In this document: positions 40,517 through 49,319 of the stretch, in pieces | Numbering within the stretch: the first letter of the stretch is position 1 | Layout of the letters: every line of letters begins with the position of its first letter | Source of the DNA: Azophilus sp965221465 | GTDB taxonomy: Bacteria; Pseudomonadota; Gammaproteobacteria; Pseudomonadales; Azotimanducaceae | Length of the DNA stretch: 64,000 nucleotides | Reading direction: 5' to 3' | NCBI GenBank assembly: GCA_965221465.1 | Contig: OZ244892.1 | Span: 4,464,001 to 4,528,000 of the forward strand | The notes under the pieces: model-generated | Database searches by the model: none | Told to the model about the DNA's origin: nothing | What the model saw: the letters and a program-made list of their open reading frames with translations, nothing else | Program-made: the position numbers and the translations under genes

Positions 40517-42082
40517 ATGGCCGATGTTTTTTCTGATGCCGTTCGGGAATTTGCAGCAGTGGTAGGCGAGGATTGGGTGTATACCGGCTCGTCGGCGCGG
40601 GCTCTGTACCGGGATGACTACTCACCCTTTGCGGGCTCTGAAGACGATCCCGTGCCAGCTGCTGTGGTAGCACCCGCAAGTACGCAGGAGGTTCAACAGT
40701 TCGTCAAGATCTGCAGCGACCGCGGAATACCTTTCTGGACGATTTCCACGGGGAAGAATCTGGGCTTCGGTGGTGCTGCGCCGATGAAGTCCAACATGAT
40801 TACGCTGGATCTGAAGCGTATGAATCGGATTATCGAGGTAAACGAGAATCAAGCCTATGTAGTCGTTGAACCCGGAGTCAGCTTTCTCGATCTGTACCGT
40901 CATATTCAGGCAAAGGGGATCAAACTCTGGATGAACGTTCCGTCTCCGGGTTGGGGCAGCGTTCTTGCCAACTCCCTGGAGCACGGCACCGGATATGCAT
41001 TTCAGGGCGATCACTTCCAGAACCTGTGCGGGATGGAAGTCGTATTGCCTACCGGCGACATTCTAAGAACCGGTATGGGCGCCATGGAAAACCCCGCGCA
41101 ATGGCATACATTGAAGTACAGTCTTGGCGCGCATCTCGACGGCTTGTTTGCTCAATCCAACCTTGGCGTGGTAACCCGGGCGGGATGCTGGCTGATGCCC
41201 GAGCCCGAGGCCTTTATCAGTGCCATGGTGAAAACCTACGGTATGGAGGATCTGATTCCCCTGGTCGATTTGACCCGGGACATGAGGTTGCGATCGTTGC
41301 TTCAGGGGAGCGTCCGTATTTCCGTGGGCATGACCGATCTTGCTCATGACGAGAGCTTCGACTTGACAGGGTTCGATGCGATCAACAGCCCCGCCGAGAT
41401 GGAACGGGCGATGTTGTCGGTCATGAAAGAGAAAAACCTCGGCACCTGGCACGCACGGATGGGCTTCTACGGTAGTGAGAAGATCGTCAGGGCTCAGTGG
41501 GAGGAGGTTCAGAATAGCTTCAGAGCGATAAGCGGTGCACAGTTTTCCGCAGAGTTTTTCCGAACACCGCTGCAAAACCCGCATCAGCTGGATGTAAAAA
41601 CCAAACTGATAGCGGGTATTCCTTCACTGGCTGACTGGGTTACCAATGGCAGGATCCAGGGGCATATGCTCGATTCTCCGGTCTTGCCGGCAGACGGTGC
41701 TGCTGCGTTGAAGGCACACCAGCTTGCTACCCGGATCCACGCAGACTTCGGCCGACCCTTCAATGGCTCTGAAATGTTGAACCGAACGCCGCGCGAGCTG
41801 CTGATGACCATGGGAGCCGAGATTTACAAGAACGATCGGGCAGAGAACGAAAAGTCCCTGGCGCTTTTCCGGCAAATCAATGAGGAATTTGCCAAATTTG
41901 GCTGGGGAGAGGTGCGTGCCCATCCGGCCTTGATGGGCGTGGTTCAGGAAAGCTATAGCTGGAACAACCATGCACAGAGACGCGTCAACGAGATTCTGAA
42001 AGATGCGCTCGACCCTGCTGGTGTCATGGCACCGGGCAAGAACGGCATATACCCGCAGCGCATGCGTGAGACGAGATCATGA
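40517..42082 (+). CDS. pchF: 4-cresol dehydrogenase-like flavoprotein (VAO/PCMH family)
   Basis: The 521-residue flavoprotein starts at the ATG at 40517, with GGAG nine bases upstream; the frame upstream of it overlaps the Tat-protein gene. The FAD-binding PCMH domain is at about 45-230, with FWTISTGKNLGFGGAAP, YVVVEPGVSFLDLYRH and SPGWGSVLANSLEHGTGYAFQGDHF. The C-terminal cap is that of p-cresol methylhydroxylase, vanillyl-alcohol oxidase and eugenol hydroxylase (ending DPAGVMAPGKNGIYP). The family abstracts hydride from the para side chain of phenols and hydrates the quinone methide. The next gene is a c-type cytochrome overlapping by four bases, as in PchF-PchC, so electrons go to the cytochrome rather than to O2. 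Confidence 0.9.
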   Translation: MADVFSDAVREFAAVVGEDWVYTGSSARALYRDDYSPFAGSEDDPVPAAVVAPASTQEVQQFVKICSDRGIPFWTISTGKNLGFGGAAPMKSNMITLDLKRMNRIIEVNENQAYVVVEPGVSFLDLYRHIQAKGIKLWMNVPSPGWGSVLANSLEHGTGYAFQGDHFQNLCGMEVVLPTGDILRTGMGAMENPAQWHTLKYSLGAHLDGLFAQSNLGVVTRAGCWLMPEPEAFISAMVKTYGMEDLIPLVDLTRDMRLRSLLQGSVRISVGMTDLAHDESFDLTGFDAINSPAEMERAMLSVMKEKNLGTWHARMGFYGSEKIVRAQWEEVQNSFRAISGAQFSAEFFRTPLQNPHQLDVKTKLIAGIPSLADWVTNGRIQGHMLDSPVLPADGAAALKAHQLATRIHADFGRPFNGSEMLNRTPRELLMTMGAEIYKNDRAENEKSLALFRQINEEFAKFGWGEVRAHPALMGVVQESYSWNNHAQRRVNEILKDALDPAGVMAPGKNGIYPQRMRETRS

Positions 42083-42456
42083 GGTCGGATAATGGCCTGT
42101 TTTATTTGGCGTGCCTGTTGATCTGTTTGCTCGTTCCAATTGCGCAGGCTGACGAAAGAGTTGGCGATTCACGCGAGCTTGCCACTATGGGCAAGACTGT
42201 TTTTGACCAGTGGTGCTGGCAATGTCATGGCAAGGGTAATCCCCATGGCAGTGGCACTTGGGCGTTGAAAAAAAGGCCTGGTGAAACTCGCTCACCCTAT
42301 CTGGAGGATCGCACCGACATGCCTGATGCTTTGATTCAGCATGTGGTGAGGCATGGACAGCTTTTCATGCCCAGGTTTCGCTACACTGAAATCAGCGAAA
42401 AGGAGCTCGCAGCACTCTCGGCCTATCTGTCAAAGACTCGGCCCGAAAGCAATTAA
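42079..42456 (+). CDS. pchC: Cytochrome c subunit of the 4-cresol dehydrogenase-like enzyme
   Basis: The 125-residue protein has a signal peptide (LFYLACLLICLLVPIAQA) and one haem site CWQCH (Cys46, Cys49, His50), with Met97 (LFMPRF) as the likely sixth ligand. Its start overlaps the flavoprotein stop by four bases (ATGA). It accepts electrons from the flavin and passes them to the respiratory chain in the periplasm. The single domain and length fit PchC. Confidence 0.9.
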   Translation: MRSDNGLFYLACLLICLLVPIAQADERVGDSRELATMGKTVFDQWCWQCHGKGNPHGSGTWALKKRPGETRSPYLEDRTDMPDALIQHVVRHGQLFMPRFRYTEISEKELAALSAYLSKTRPESN

Positions 42457-42527
42457 GGCTGCGGACAGTATAATCAACAAGCCTTTATTTCTTTGGAATA
42501 ATCTTCGTAATACAGGGTGCTGGCTCC

Positions 42528-43433
42528 ATGCAGGACATCATTCTTCACCACTACGACACCTCACCCTACGCAGGCAAGATTCGCAAGCTATTGGGTTTCA
42601 AAAACCTGTCTTGGCAGTCGGTTGTTATCCCTCAGATTATGCCCAAGCCGGACTTGATGCCGCTAACCGGCGGTTATCGAATGACGCCGGTAATGCAGAT
42701 TGGCGCCAACGTTTACTGCGATAGTAACTTTATTGCTCGACACCTGGAGAAAATCGCACCCGAACCCGCCCTCTATCCCGCCGCCGAGAAGGCCTCGGTC
42801 ATCGCGCTGGAACACTGGGGCAACAGTCTTTTCCTGCCTTTCTTCGTCGCAGTCGTAGCGGTGGGTGGTTATGTCACTGAAGAGTTTCTGGCCGACCGCA
42901 ACAAGATCATGCCCACAGCGCTCGATGAAAAGAAGGCCAAGGCGCTGGCGCCCGGCAACCTGGGCAAGGTTACTGCCGGGTTGCATCTGCTCGAAAGCCA
43001 GCTTGCCGATGGTCGTGACTATTTGCTGGGAGACCAGTTGACCGCCGCAGATTTTGCTGTAAATGCAGCGGTTTCATCCGCTTTCTTCATGCCTGAATTT
43101 GCTGCCGCCATGAAGCCTTTCGAAAAATCTGCTCAATGGGCGCAGCGAATGTCTGCGATGCCGGAAGGGGAGCGGACGGAAATCAGCAGTGCAGATGCGC
43201 TGGGGGTCGCCAAAGAGGCGAGCCCGATCATTGGCGAGAGTGATGCATTGGAGAACTCGGGCTTTGTCCTGGGTGAACGACTACGTGTGTTCGCAGAAGA
43301 CGGCAGATGCTCGGTTGAGGGGGAACTGGTGCAGATCTGTGAGAATGAAATCGTGTTATTGCGTAATGACGATGCAGTGGGCGAGATTGCCGTTCACTTT
43401 TCTCGATCGAACTTTACGATAGAAAAAACCTGA
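42528..43433 (+). CDS. Glutathione S-transferase family protein with C-terminal extension
   Basis: Residues 1-80 form the thioredoxin-fold glutathione site (HHYDTSPYAGKIRKLLGFKNL, GYRMTPVMQIG, CDSNFIARHLE) and about 90-210 the all-helical domain. The last 90 residues are additional and contain beta-rich stretches (FVLGERLRVFAEDGRCSVEG and EIVLLRNDDAVGEIAVHF), unlike classical GSTs. It follows the cytochrome gene by 71 bases and precedes the alcohol dehydrogenase. Cleavage of an aryl ether or quenching of a quinone methide by glutathione would fit the cluster, but nothing proves it. Confidence 0.85.
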   Translation: MQDIILHHYDTSPYAGKIRKLLGFKNLSWQSVVIPQIMPKPDLMPLTGGYRMTPVMQIGANVYCDSNFIARHLEKIAPEPALYPAAEKASVIALEHWGNSLFLPFFVAVVAVGGYVTEEFLADRNKIMPTALDEKKAKALAPGNLGKVTAGLHLLESQLADGRDYLLGDQLTAADFAVNAAVSSAFFMPEFAAAMKPFEKSAQWAQRMSAMPEGERTEISSADALGVAKEASPIIGESDALENSGFVLGERLRVFAEDGRCSVEGELVQICENEIVLLRNDDAVGEIAVHFSRSNFTIEKT

Positions 43434-43495
43434 CTCGTTCATCGTCTCGATCCCGCGCTTCGAAATAAGCGAAACCCAAACTGGCAGGTCAGAAT

Positions 43496-44542
43496 ATGAA
43501 GGCCATGGTTTATACCGGTAAAGCCGGCGTCAAATACCAGACGGTTGATGACCCGAAAATAACTGACCATGCCGGTGCGATTGTGAAAGTGACCCATTGC
43601 TCCATTTGTGGCAGTGACAGCCAGTTCTACCACGGATTCAATATCGCATCGGAAGATATTGATTTTTGCATTGGTCATGAAACCGTCGGCGAGGTCGTGG
43701 AGGTTGGGAACCAGGTCGGCATTGTCAAATGTGGTGACCAGGTGATGCTGTCAGGCATGACAACAAAGTCCTGTGGGGTTTGCGCAAACTGCAAAGCGGG
43801 AAAGCCGCTGCATTGCCACCGGCTGGACATGGGCATATACGGAAACAGTGCAGCGCTGCACGGCGGCCAGGCGGAAGCCATCTGGGTGCCGGAGGCTGAC
43901 GCAAATGCGACCATCGTTCCTGAAGGCATTTCCAATGAGCAGGCAGTACTGTTGACCGATACACTTTGTACCGCTCACTTCGGTTGCAAGAATGCCGAGG
44001 TCTCTCCGGGTAGTGTGGTTGCTGTGGTCGGGCTTGGCCCCATTGGCCTGATGGCAGTCGAGCTGGCATTTGTGTTTGGCGCTCGTCAGGTGTTTGCTAT
44101 CGACCCGGTGGGGTACCGCCGCGATCGGGCTGCCTCCCTCGGTGCAGTACCCCTCTCACCCGAGGTAGCTGCGGAACACATTGCCGAGGCCACCGATGGC
44201 GCAATGGCGAAATCGGTAGTCGATGCAGCCGGCAACGATGCCACCACGCAGCTATCTTGTGCAGTGGCTGCCAACCGGGGGGTTGTTTGCTGCGTAGGCA
44301 TCTCGCATGACCCGGTCATCCAGTTTCCTCAGTTGCTGGCCCTGACCAAGTCTCTGACGTTTCGCACGACACTCGCTTATCCCACTGAAGCCTGGCCAAC
44401 GTTGATTCCTCTGTTGCAGAGTGGACAGATAAGGCCAGAGAAGCTTTTTAGTCACACAATGACTTTGGCAGAGGGCGAAAAAGCCTACGAGCTGTTCATG
44501 GAAAGATTGGACGATACCGTCAAAGTCATGCTCAATCCCTGA
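43496..44542 (+). CDS. Zinc-dependent alcohol dehydrogenase
   Basis: The 348-residue medium-chain dehydrogenase has catalytic zinc ligands Cys38 (HCSICGSDS) and His61-Glu62 (GHETVGEV). The structural zinc site is CGVCANCKAGKPLHC (Cys93, 96, 99, 107), and the Rossmann motif VVAVVGLGPIGLMAVE is near 170. It oxidises an alcohol with NAD(P)+. In this cluster the hydroxybenzyl or coniferyl-type alcohol made by the flavocytochrome is the natural candidate substrate. It is the last gene of the block; a 378-base gap follows. Confidence 0.92.
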   Translation: MKAMVYTGKAGVKYQTVDDPKITDHAGAIVKVTHCSICGSDSQFYHGFNIASEDIDFCIGHETVGEVVEVGNQVGIVKCGDQVMLSGMTTKSCGVCANCKAGKPLHCHRLDMGIYGNSAALHGGQAEAIWVPEADANATIVPEGISNEQAVLLTDTLCTAHFGCKNAEVSPGSVVAVVGLGPIGLMAVELAFVFGARQVFAIDPVGYRRDRAASLGAVPLSPEVAAEHIAEATDGAMAKSVVDAAGNDATTQLSCAVAANRGVVCCVGISHDPVIQFPQLLALTKSLTFRTTLAYPTEAWPTLIPLLQSGQIRPEKLFSHTMTLAEGEKAYELFMERLDDTVKVMLNP

Positions 44543-44735
44543 TCGGGCAATTCGCATGGCATCCTGTTGTGCCGGAGAACTGACAGGTGCGCGGTATTCG
44601 GCTCTCGCCAAACTTGACCACATGAAAACAGAACCGATAAAGCCGTTGTTCTTTATGGGGCAGCTAAAGCCAAGTTGGACGAAACTGTTGTGACAGCTCG
44701 GAAAAGGGCTGAATCCATGCAGGACTTGGCATCAA

Positions 44736-44771
44736 AGGCCCCAGTCAGTTTGACATCATCGATTGGGGCCT
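44736..44771 (+). other. Hairpin in the 44543-44920 intergenic gap
   Basis: AGGCCCCA (44736-44743) and TGGGGCCT (44764-44771) pair perfectly around 20 bases. There is no T-run. It lies 194 bases after the dehydrogenase stop and about 150 before the phosphoesterase start, so it could be a terminator or part of a 5' leader. I see no gene in the rest of the gap. Confidence 0.4.
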
Positions 44772-44920
44772 GCTACCCCGAGGTAGTCTCGCATGCCCGG
44801 TTTGTCGGGTACGTTTCTATTTTGGTTGCTGGACGCCATTGAATCGCATTGGATTGACCAACCCCTGTTTGCAATTTGTATTGGTACCAGTAGCATCGGG
44901 TATTTGAGAGCGTAGAAATC

Positions 44921-46810
44921 ATGTCCCGCGTCCACCTCCTTGCTCCAGCTTTCTTTGTATCATTCGTTGCAGCATGCTCGCCGCCAGCCACAGACAGTCC
45001 GGACATGCAGGTTCCCGATCTTCAAGGTGCAACGCCTTGGACCGATCTCGAGTTGGAGGACGGGGCGGACGATTTTCACTTTGTCATTGTCAGTGATCGT
45101 ACGGGTGGCGTACGGCCCGGCGTCTTTGCCGGTGCGATGCCCAAGGTCAATCTGCTTGCACCTGCGTTCGTCGTAAGCGTTGGCGATTTGATCGAGGGCT
45201 ATACCGAGAACCAGGCTCAATTGAATCGCGAGTGGAACGAGTTCGAGTCGTTTGTCGGTGAACTCGAGGCGCCATTCTTCTATACCCCGGGCAATCACGA
45301 CATGAACAGCGCCATCATGGCGGAAGAGTGGCAGCGACGATTTGGCCCCAGCTACTATCACTTCCTGTACAAGGGTGTGCTGTTCGTCGTCGTCAACAGC
45401 GAACTCTTCGGCATGGTGGGCCGGCCTGACACTCCCTTGCCAGGCCCCTGGAAGCAGGCCGACCAAATGGCCTTCATCGAGTCTGTCCTTGCACAGCACC
45501 CGGAGCCGCGCTGGACGATCGTGTTGCTGCATCAACCGCTATGGACTTATTCGTCGGTCAACGAAGATTGGCTCGAGGTTGAAGCGTTGCTTGGCGAACG
45601 CGATTACACTGTTTTTGCCGGTCACTTCCATCAGTACAGTCGAGTGACACGCAACGATCGAAACTTCATCACGCTGGCAACGACAGGTGGAATCAGCGGG
45701 CTGCGCGGTACTGTCTTTGGCGAGTTCGATCACGTCGCCTGGGTGACGATGCGCGACGACGGGCCGCGTATTGCCAACGTCCTGCTCGATGGCATCTACG
45801 ACGAAGATGTGTCCAATCCGGAGCTTTTGGCCGGTTCGAACCAAGTCGCGAACGCCATCGAAATCGAGGCGCCGGTATCTGCTGACGATCTCTTTAGTGA
45901 AGTGAGCCAGAAGGTCACGATCACGAACCCCACCGCGTCGACCCTTGCGGTCGCTCCATCCGTAGTGCGTTGGACGAACTTCGACATCGAAGGGTTGATT
46001 CCCGTGTCGGTACCAGCCGGGGAGAGCGTGGAACTGTTTCTGCGTCTCTCTACCGATGAACCCGTACCCTACCACTCACTCAGCACTGCATCCGTGGAAT
46101 GGATCGTTACCGGCACCATTGGTGAAAGACCTGTGCAATTCCCGGTCTTGAAGCCCGTGCTACCCCTTTCGAAGTACGCGATTGGCACGATTGACGGTGT
46201 CGAAGTCGATGGCGACCTGTCCGAGTGGGGCCCGCTCACTTACAGCGCCGCTCGCCAAGGGGATATCGTATCCCCAGAGCTCGAGCCGCACGATATTTCC
46301 TTTCAGTTCGATGTCAGAGAGGGGCCGGAGCACTTGTACATCGGCGTCAATGTTGTCGACGACGATGTGAGTGCGCACGCGGACCTCGTTCCCAGAGCAC
46401 AGGATTCAGTTGTTTTCTTTATCGATCCGCGGAACCCGGCTGAGAGGGACGCCAGCATGGATGTCGGCGAGGCCGCGCTTGGCGGTGACATGGCTGCCCA
46501 AGTTGCAACCATTGTCTCGACGGGCGCACACGCGAAAGACGAAGTCTTGTCCTTCGCAGACGATACAAATGCGAATACGCAAATCTCATTTGTTTCAACC
46601 GATACGGGCTACGCTGCTGAATTTGCGGTGCCCTTGAGCTATATCGCATCGAAAGCACCCAATGGCGATGACTGGGGAGAAGCGCGCATATCCGTAGGCG
46701 TTTACGATCTCGACAGCGATGCGCATGCCCCCGATGTTCTGCATTGGCAACCATCTCGCTATGGTGGTGCACCGCTGGCGGGCAGCCATCTCTTCGTACG
46801 CCCTGACTGA
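44921..46810 (+). CDS. Calcineurin-like phosphoesterase lipoprotein with C-terminal CBM9-like domain
   Basis: The 629-residue protein has a lipoprotein signal ending SFVAAC (Cys19). The phosphoesterase domain is complete: VIVSDRTGG, VSVGDLIEG, TPGNHDMN, LLHQPLWT and FAGHFHQYSR give the metal ligands. A linker with an immunoglobulin-like stretch (VTITNPTASTLAVAPSVVRW) follows. Residues from about 420 (TIDGVEVDGDLSEWGPLTYS) form a CBM9/DOMON-like beta domain. It should be anchored in the outer membrane or periplasm and cleave a phosphodiester or phosphomonoester attached to a glycan or other polymer. It is convergent with the penicillin acylase gene, 69 bases away. Confidence 0.88.
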   Translation: MSRVHLLAPAFFVSFVAACSPPATDSPDMQVPDLQGATPWTDLELEDGADDFHFVIVSDRTGGVRPGVFAGAMPKVNLLAPAFVVSVGDLIEGYTENQAQLNREWNEFESFVGELEAPFFYTPGNHDMNSAIMAEEWQRRFGPSYYHFLYKGVLFVVVNSELFGMVGRPDTPLPGPWKQADQMAFIESVLAQHPEPRWTIVLLHQPLWTYSSVNEDWLEVEALLGERDYTVFAGHFHQYSRVTRNDRNFITLATTGGISGLRGTVFGEFDHVAWVTMRDDGPRIANVLLDGIYDEDVSNPELLAGSNQVANAIEIEAPVSADDLFSEVSQKVTITNPTASTLAVAPSVVRWTNFDIEGLIPVSVPAGESVELFLRLSTDEPVPYHSLSTASVEWIVTGTIGERPVQFPVLKPVLPLSKYAIGTIDGVEVDGDLSEWGPLTYSAARQGDIVSPELEPHDISFQFDVREGPEHLYIGVNVVDDDVSAHADLVPRAQDSVVFFIDPRNPAERDASMDVGEAALGGDMAAQVATIVSTGAHAKDEVLSFADDTNANTQISFVSTDTGYAAEFAVPLSYIASKAPNGDDWGEARISVGVYDLDSDAHAPDVLHWQPSRYGGAPLAGSHLFVRPD

Positions 46811-46879
46811 CTACCTTCCCAATGGCCCGCACAGTGACCCAGGGGCCGCGACGGTTGCGCCGGGGTGGAACCTCTTATC

Positions 46880-49177
46880 TCACTCCGTCAGACGGAGGGT
46901 GCGCAGGTTCGGGTCGGCCTCGATTTCGGCATCGGTGAAGGGCAGACGGATCCAGCCGCCCTGGGCGTGGATTTCCGTCAGATCGCTGTAGTGGGGCGAA
47001 TCCGGCTCCGGTGATTGGGAGTAAGTCAGCATGGCGCGGGGGTCGAGGTTGCCTGCCTCATCCCAACCGATCACTTGCATGTAGCTGTTGCCGTGGATGA
47101 TCGGTGTGTAGCCCTTTTCCGGGTCCAGGTTGGTGACAATCATGCTGAACATGCCGGCGGCACCGTCGCCCCCGGGAACCGGGATGTTGCGGCCGTTGCG
47201 CGGTGCGTACTGGATGTCGCCGAGCCGGGCGTCGAGAGGGATGTTGGCCTCGGCCAGCGTGGTGACGGAAGCGCCCAGGGCGTCGGCGACTGCTTGACGG
47301 ACTTCCGGGCTTTCAAGATTGATGCCGGCGGGGGTGTTGACCGGATCGTCGGCGTCGAAGGGCACTGCCCAGAGACCTTCGATGTCGCGGGCGAGGTTCC
47401 AGAACTCCCGCCACACGTGGCCGCCTCGGGCATCGACGGTCATGGTTCGGTCCCAGGCTGCCAGGGCTTCGCAGGCAGTGGCAAGATCGGCACGGTCGCC
47501 GCAAACCTCGAGCACATCGTCGAGCAGCAACTCGGCGCCGTAGTGGCGATTGTTGTCGAGCAGGTTCTGGATGTCGTCCGGGGCGATGCCGCGGTCCTCC
47601 TCGATCAACTCCCCGATCATGTGCAGGCCCGCGCGCGTGCGCAGTGACCGGGCGGTTCGTTCCGGGCCGATGATGGGCGAAAAACCCTCCACGGGCGCCT
47701 CCGGGTTGCTCAGCCAATAGCTGTCGTTGGAATTGGTGACGTAGTCGGCCCGGGTCAGCCGCGGCATGGCTTCGGGCGGCAGGGTGCCGGGTACGCGGCT
47801 GCGCTCGTCTTCGCGCCATTCGCATTCGCTGCGGCTGCCGTCCAGAATGACCAGCCAGTTCGGTGCGCCTTCCAGGGACAGGCCACAGGCGTCCAGCAGG
47901 TCGGCGTCGACGTTGGGAGCGGCGCTGATGTCGGCATAGAACGCGTTGCCGTGCCGGTCGGCGGCAATGGTGTTGACCCAGAAGACGCCCTGGCGGCTGA
48001 TGGCCGCTTCCAGATCCGCCGTCGAAGCAGCCTTGCTCATGGCGTCGTAGGTGTCCGCAGTGAGGTAGTTGTCGATCACCGCATCGCGCAGGGTGTAGGC
48101 GTGGCCATCGGACCAGGCCAGCAGGTCGTTTTCCAGAAGCGGGCCGTAGTGGCTGAAGTAAATGGTTTGCTGACGGGTCTCGGTGCCGTCCGCCGTTGCC
48201 GTTTCCACCTCGACCGCTCGGGGTTCAATGTCCCGGTAGGCCCCGTCGTAGCGATACTGCAGCGGGTTGTCCGGGTTGAGTTGCAGTTGGTAGAGCGTGA
48301 AGCGCAGGGCCGTCGAAACCGTATGCGTCCAGGCCACATCCTTGTTGAAGCCGATGGCTACCCGGCTGGTATTGACCAGGCTGGCGCCCATGACATCGAC
48401 TTCGCCGGGAATGGTGGTGTGGATGATGTGGAAGCGGGAGGAGCCGTGCCACGGGTAGTGCGGGTTGCCCAGCAATATGCCGCGGCCCGAGGCGCTCAAC
48501 GCCGAGCCGATGGCTACCCCGTTGCTGCCGATGCCCTCCGGCAAGCGCCATGGGACGGGTCGATTGGCGATGTCGCCGGCGCTGGACGCTTGGGCAACGG
48601 GCGCTTTGTCCGCAGCGGCTTGGCTGATTTCCTTGCCGAAGCGGCCGAGGCCGTAGCGAATGCCTACCCCGAGGGTCAGGCGGGTGATGTCGTCGGCATT
48701 CATCTCGGCGACCCAGGGAGCGCCCGCGCAACTGGCCGGCAGTGCGTCGGCATGGTCGCGCACATAGCGGTTGTAGCCGGCCACGTAGCCGTCGGCGAAT
48801 GTTTGGTCGCGGGTGCTCTGCGCCTGGTTGAACGCTGCCACCTTGTCTGCGGTGAGGATGCCCTTGTGGAAGACATCGCTTTCGAAGTTTCCGTCTTCCG
48901 GCCCGTGATACCTGGAAAGTTCGCCGTTGACCATGAGCACGTCGCGGGCGAGTACGCAGATGACGTCGGTGGCGGTGGCGTAGGCAAAGCCGTAGCCGAG
49001 CGAACCCCAGTCGGTTGCCTTGACGTGGGGGATGCCGTAGCTGGTCCAACGAATCTGCACATCGTAGGTGGATGACCCCGGCTGTGCTTCTTCGTCGCTG
49101 CTTTGGCTGTCGGTCCGGCTCGCGGGCTGGCAGGCGGCCAGCAGCAGCGTGGCCGCTATGGTGGCGATTCTGCGCAT
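46880..49177 (-). CDS. Penicillin acylase family lipoprotein (Ntn hydrolase)
   Basis: This 765-residue precursor has a lipobox TLLLAAC (Cys16), the alpha-chain start VQIRWTSYGIPHVKATDWGSLGYG, and the autocleavage site GIGSNGVAIG. Ser218 becomes the N-terminal nucleophile of the beta chain, followed by GNPHYPW. The beta chain contains NDSYWLSNP, where Asn normally helps form the oxyanion hole, and ends with GWIRLPFTDAEI. The family removes acyl groups from beta-lactams, N-acyl-homoserine lactones or other amides; PvdQ- and QuiP-like enzymes quench quorum signals. With lipid anchoring it works in the periplasm. The specificity cannot be told. A small MITE derivative lies between it and the DUF3604 gene upstream. 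Confidence 0.93.
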   Translation of the reverse strand: MRRIATIAATLLLAACQPASRTDSQSSDEEAQPGSSTYDVQIRWTSYGIPHVKATDWGSLGYGFAYATATDVICVLARDVLMVNGELSRYHGPEDGNFESDVFHKGILTADKVAAFNQAQSTRDQTFADGYVAGYNRYVRDHADALPASCAGAPWVAEMNADDITRLTLGVGIRYGLGRFGKEISQAAADKAPVAQASSAGDIANRPVPWRLPEGIGSNGVAIGSALSASGRGILLGNPHYPWHGSSRFHIIHTTIPGEVDVMGASLVNTSRVAIGFNKDVAWTHTVSTALRFTLYQLQLNPDNPLQYRYDGAYRDIEPRAVEVETATADGTETRQQTIYFSHYGPLLENDLLAWSDGHAYTLRDAVIDNYLTADTYDAMSKAASTADLEAAISRQGVFWVNTIAADRHGNAFYADISAAPNVDADLLDACGLSLEGAPNWLVILDGSRSECEWREDERSRVPGTLPPEAMPRLTRADYVTNSNDSYWLSNPEAPVEGFSPIIGPERTARSLRTRAGLHMIGELIEEDRGIAPDDIQNLLDNNRHYGAELLLDDVLEVCGDRADLATACEALAAWDRTMTVDARGGHVWREFWNLARDIEGLWAVPFDADDPVNTPAGINLESPEVRQAVADALGASVTTLAEANIPLDARLGDIQYAPRNGRNIPVPGGDGAAGMFSMIVTNLDPEKGYTPIIHGNSYMQVIGWDEAGNLDPRAMLTYSQSPEPDSPHYSDLTEIHAQGGWIRLPFTDAEIEADPNLRTLRLTE

Positions 49178-49253
49178 GGGTTTCTCCTGATTACAAAACG
49201 TGCTTCCGCCACGCGCTCAACGTGCTATCGAGCACTTCATGAGCGCGCATCGG

Positions 49254-49302
49254 TCACCAACTTTCGTCGCGAGTGCATCGGCGTGCGCAGCAGCAAGTTG
49301 GT
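49254..49302 (+). repeat. Miniature MITE derivative (ends joined)
   Basis: TCACCAACTTTCGTCGCGAG, a left end, continues directly into TGCATCGGCGTGCGCAGCAG and CAAGTTGGT, a right end. The middle is deleted and the outermost terminal bases are lost. It sits 18 bases past the stop of the DUF3604 gene. Confidence 0.7.
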
Positions 49303-49319
49303 ATCGGATGGGGACTACG

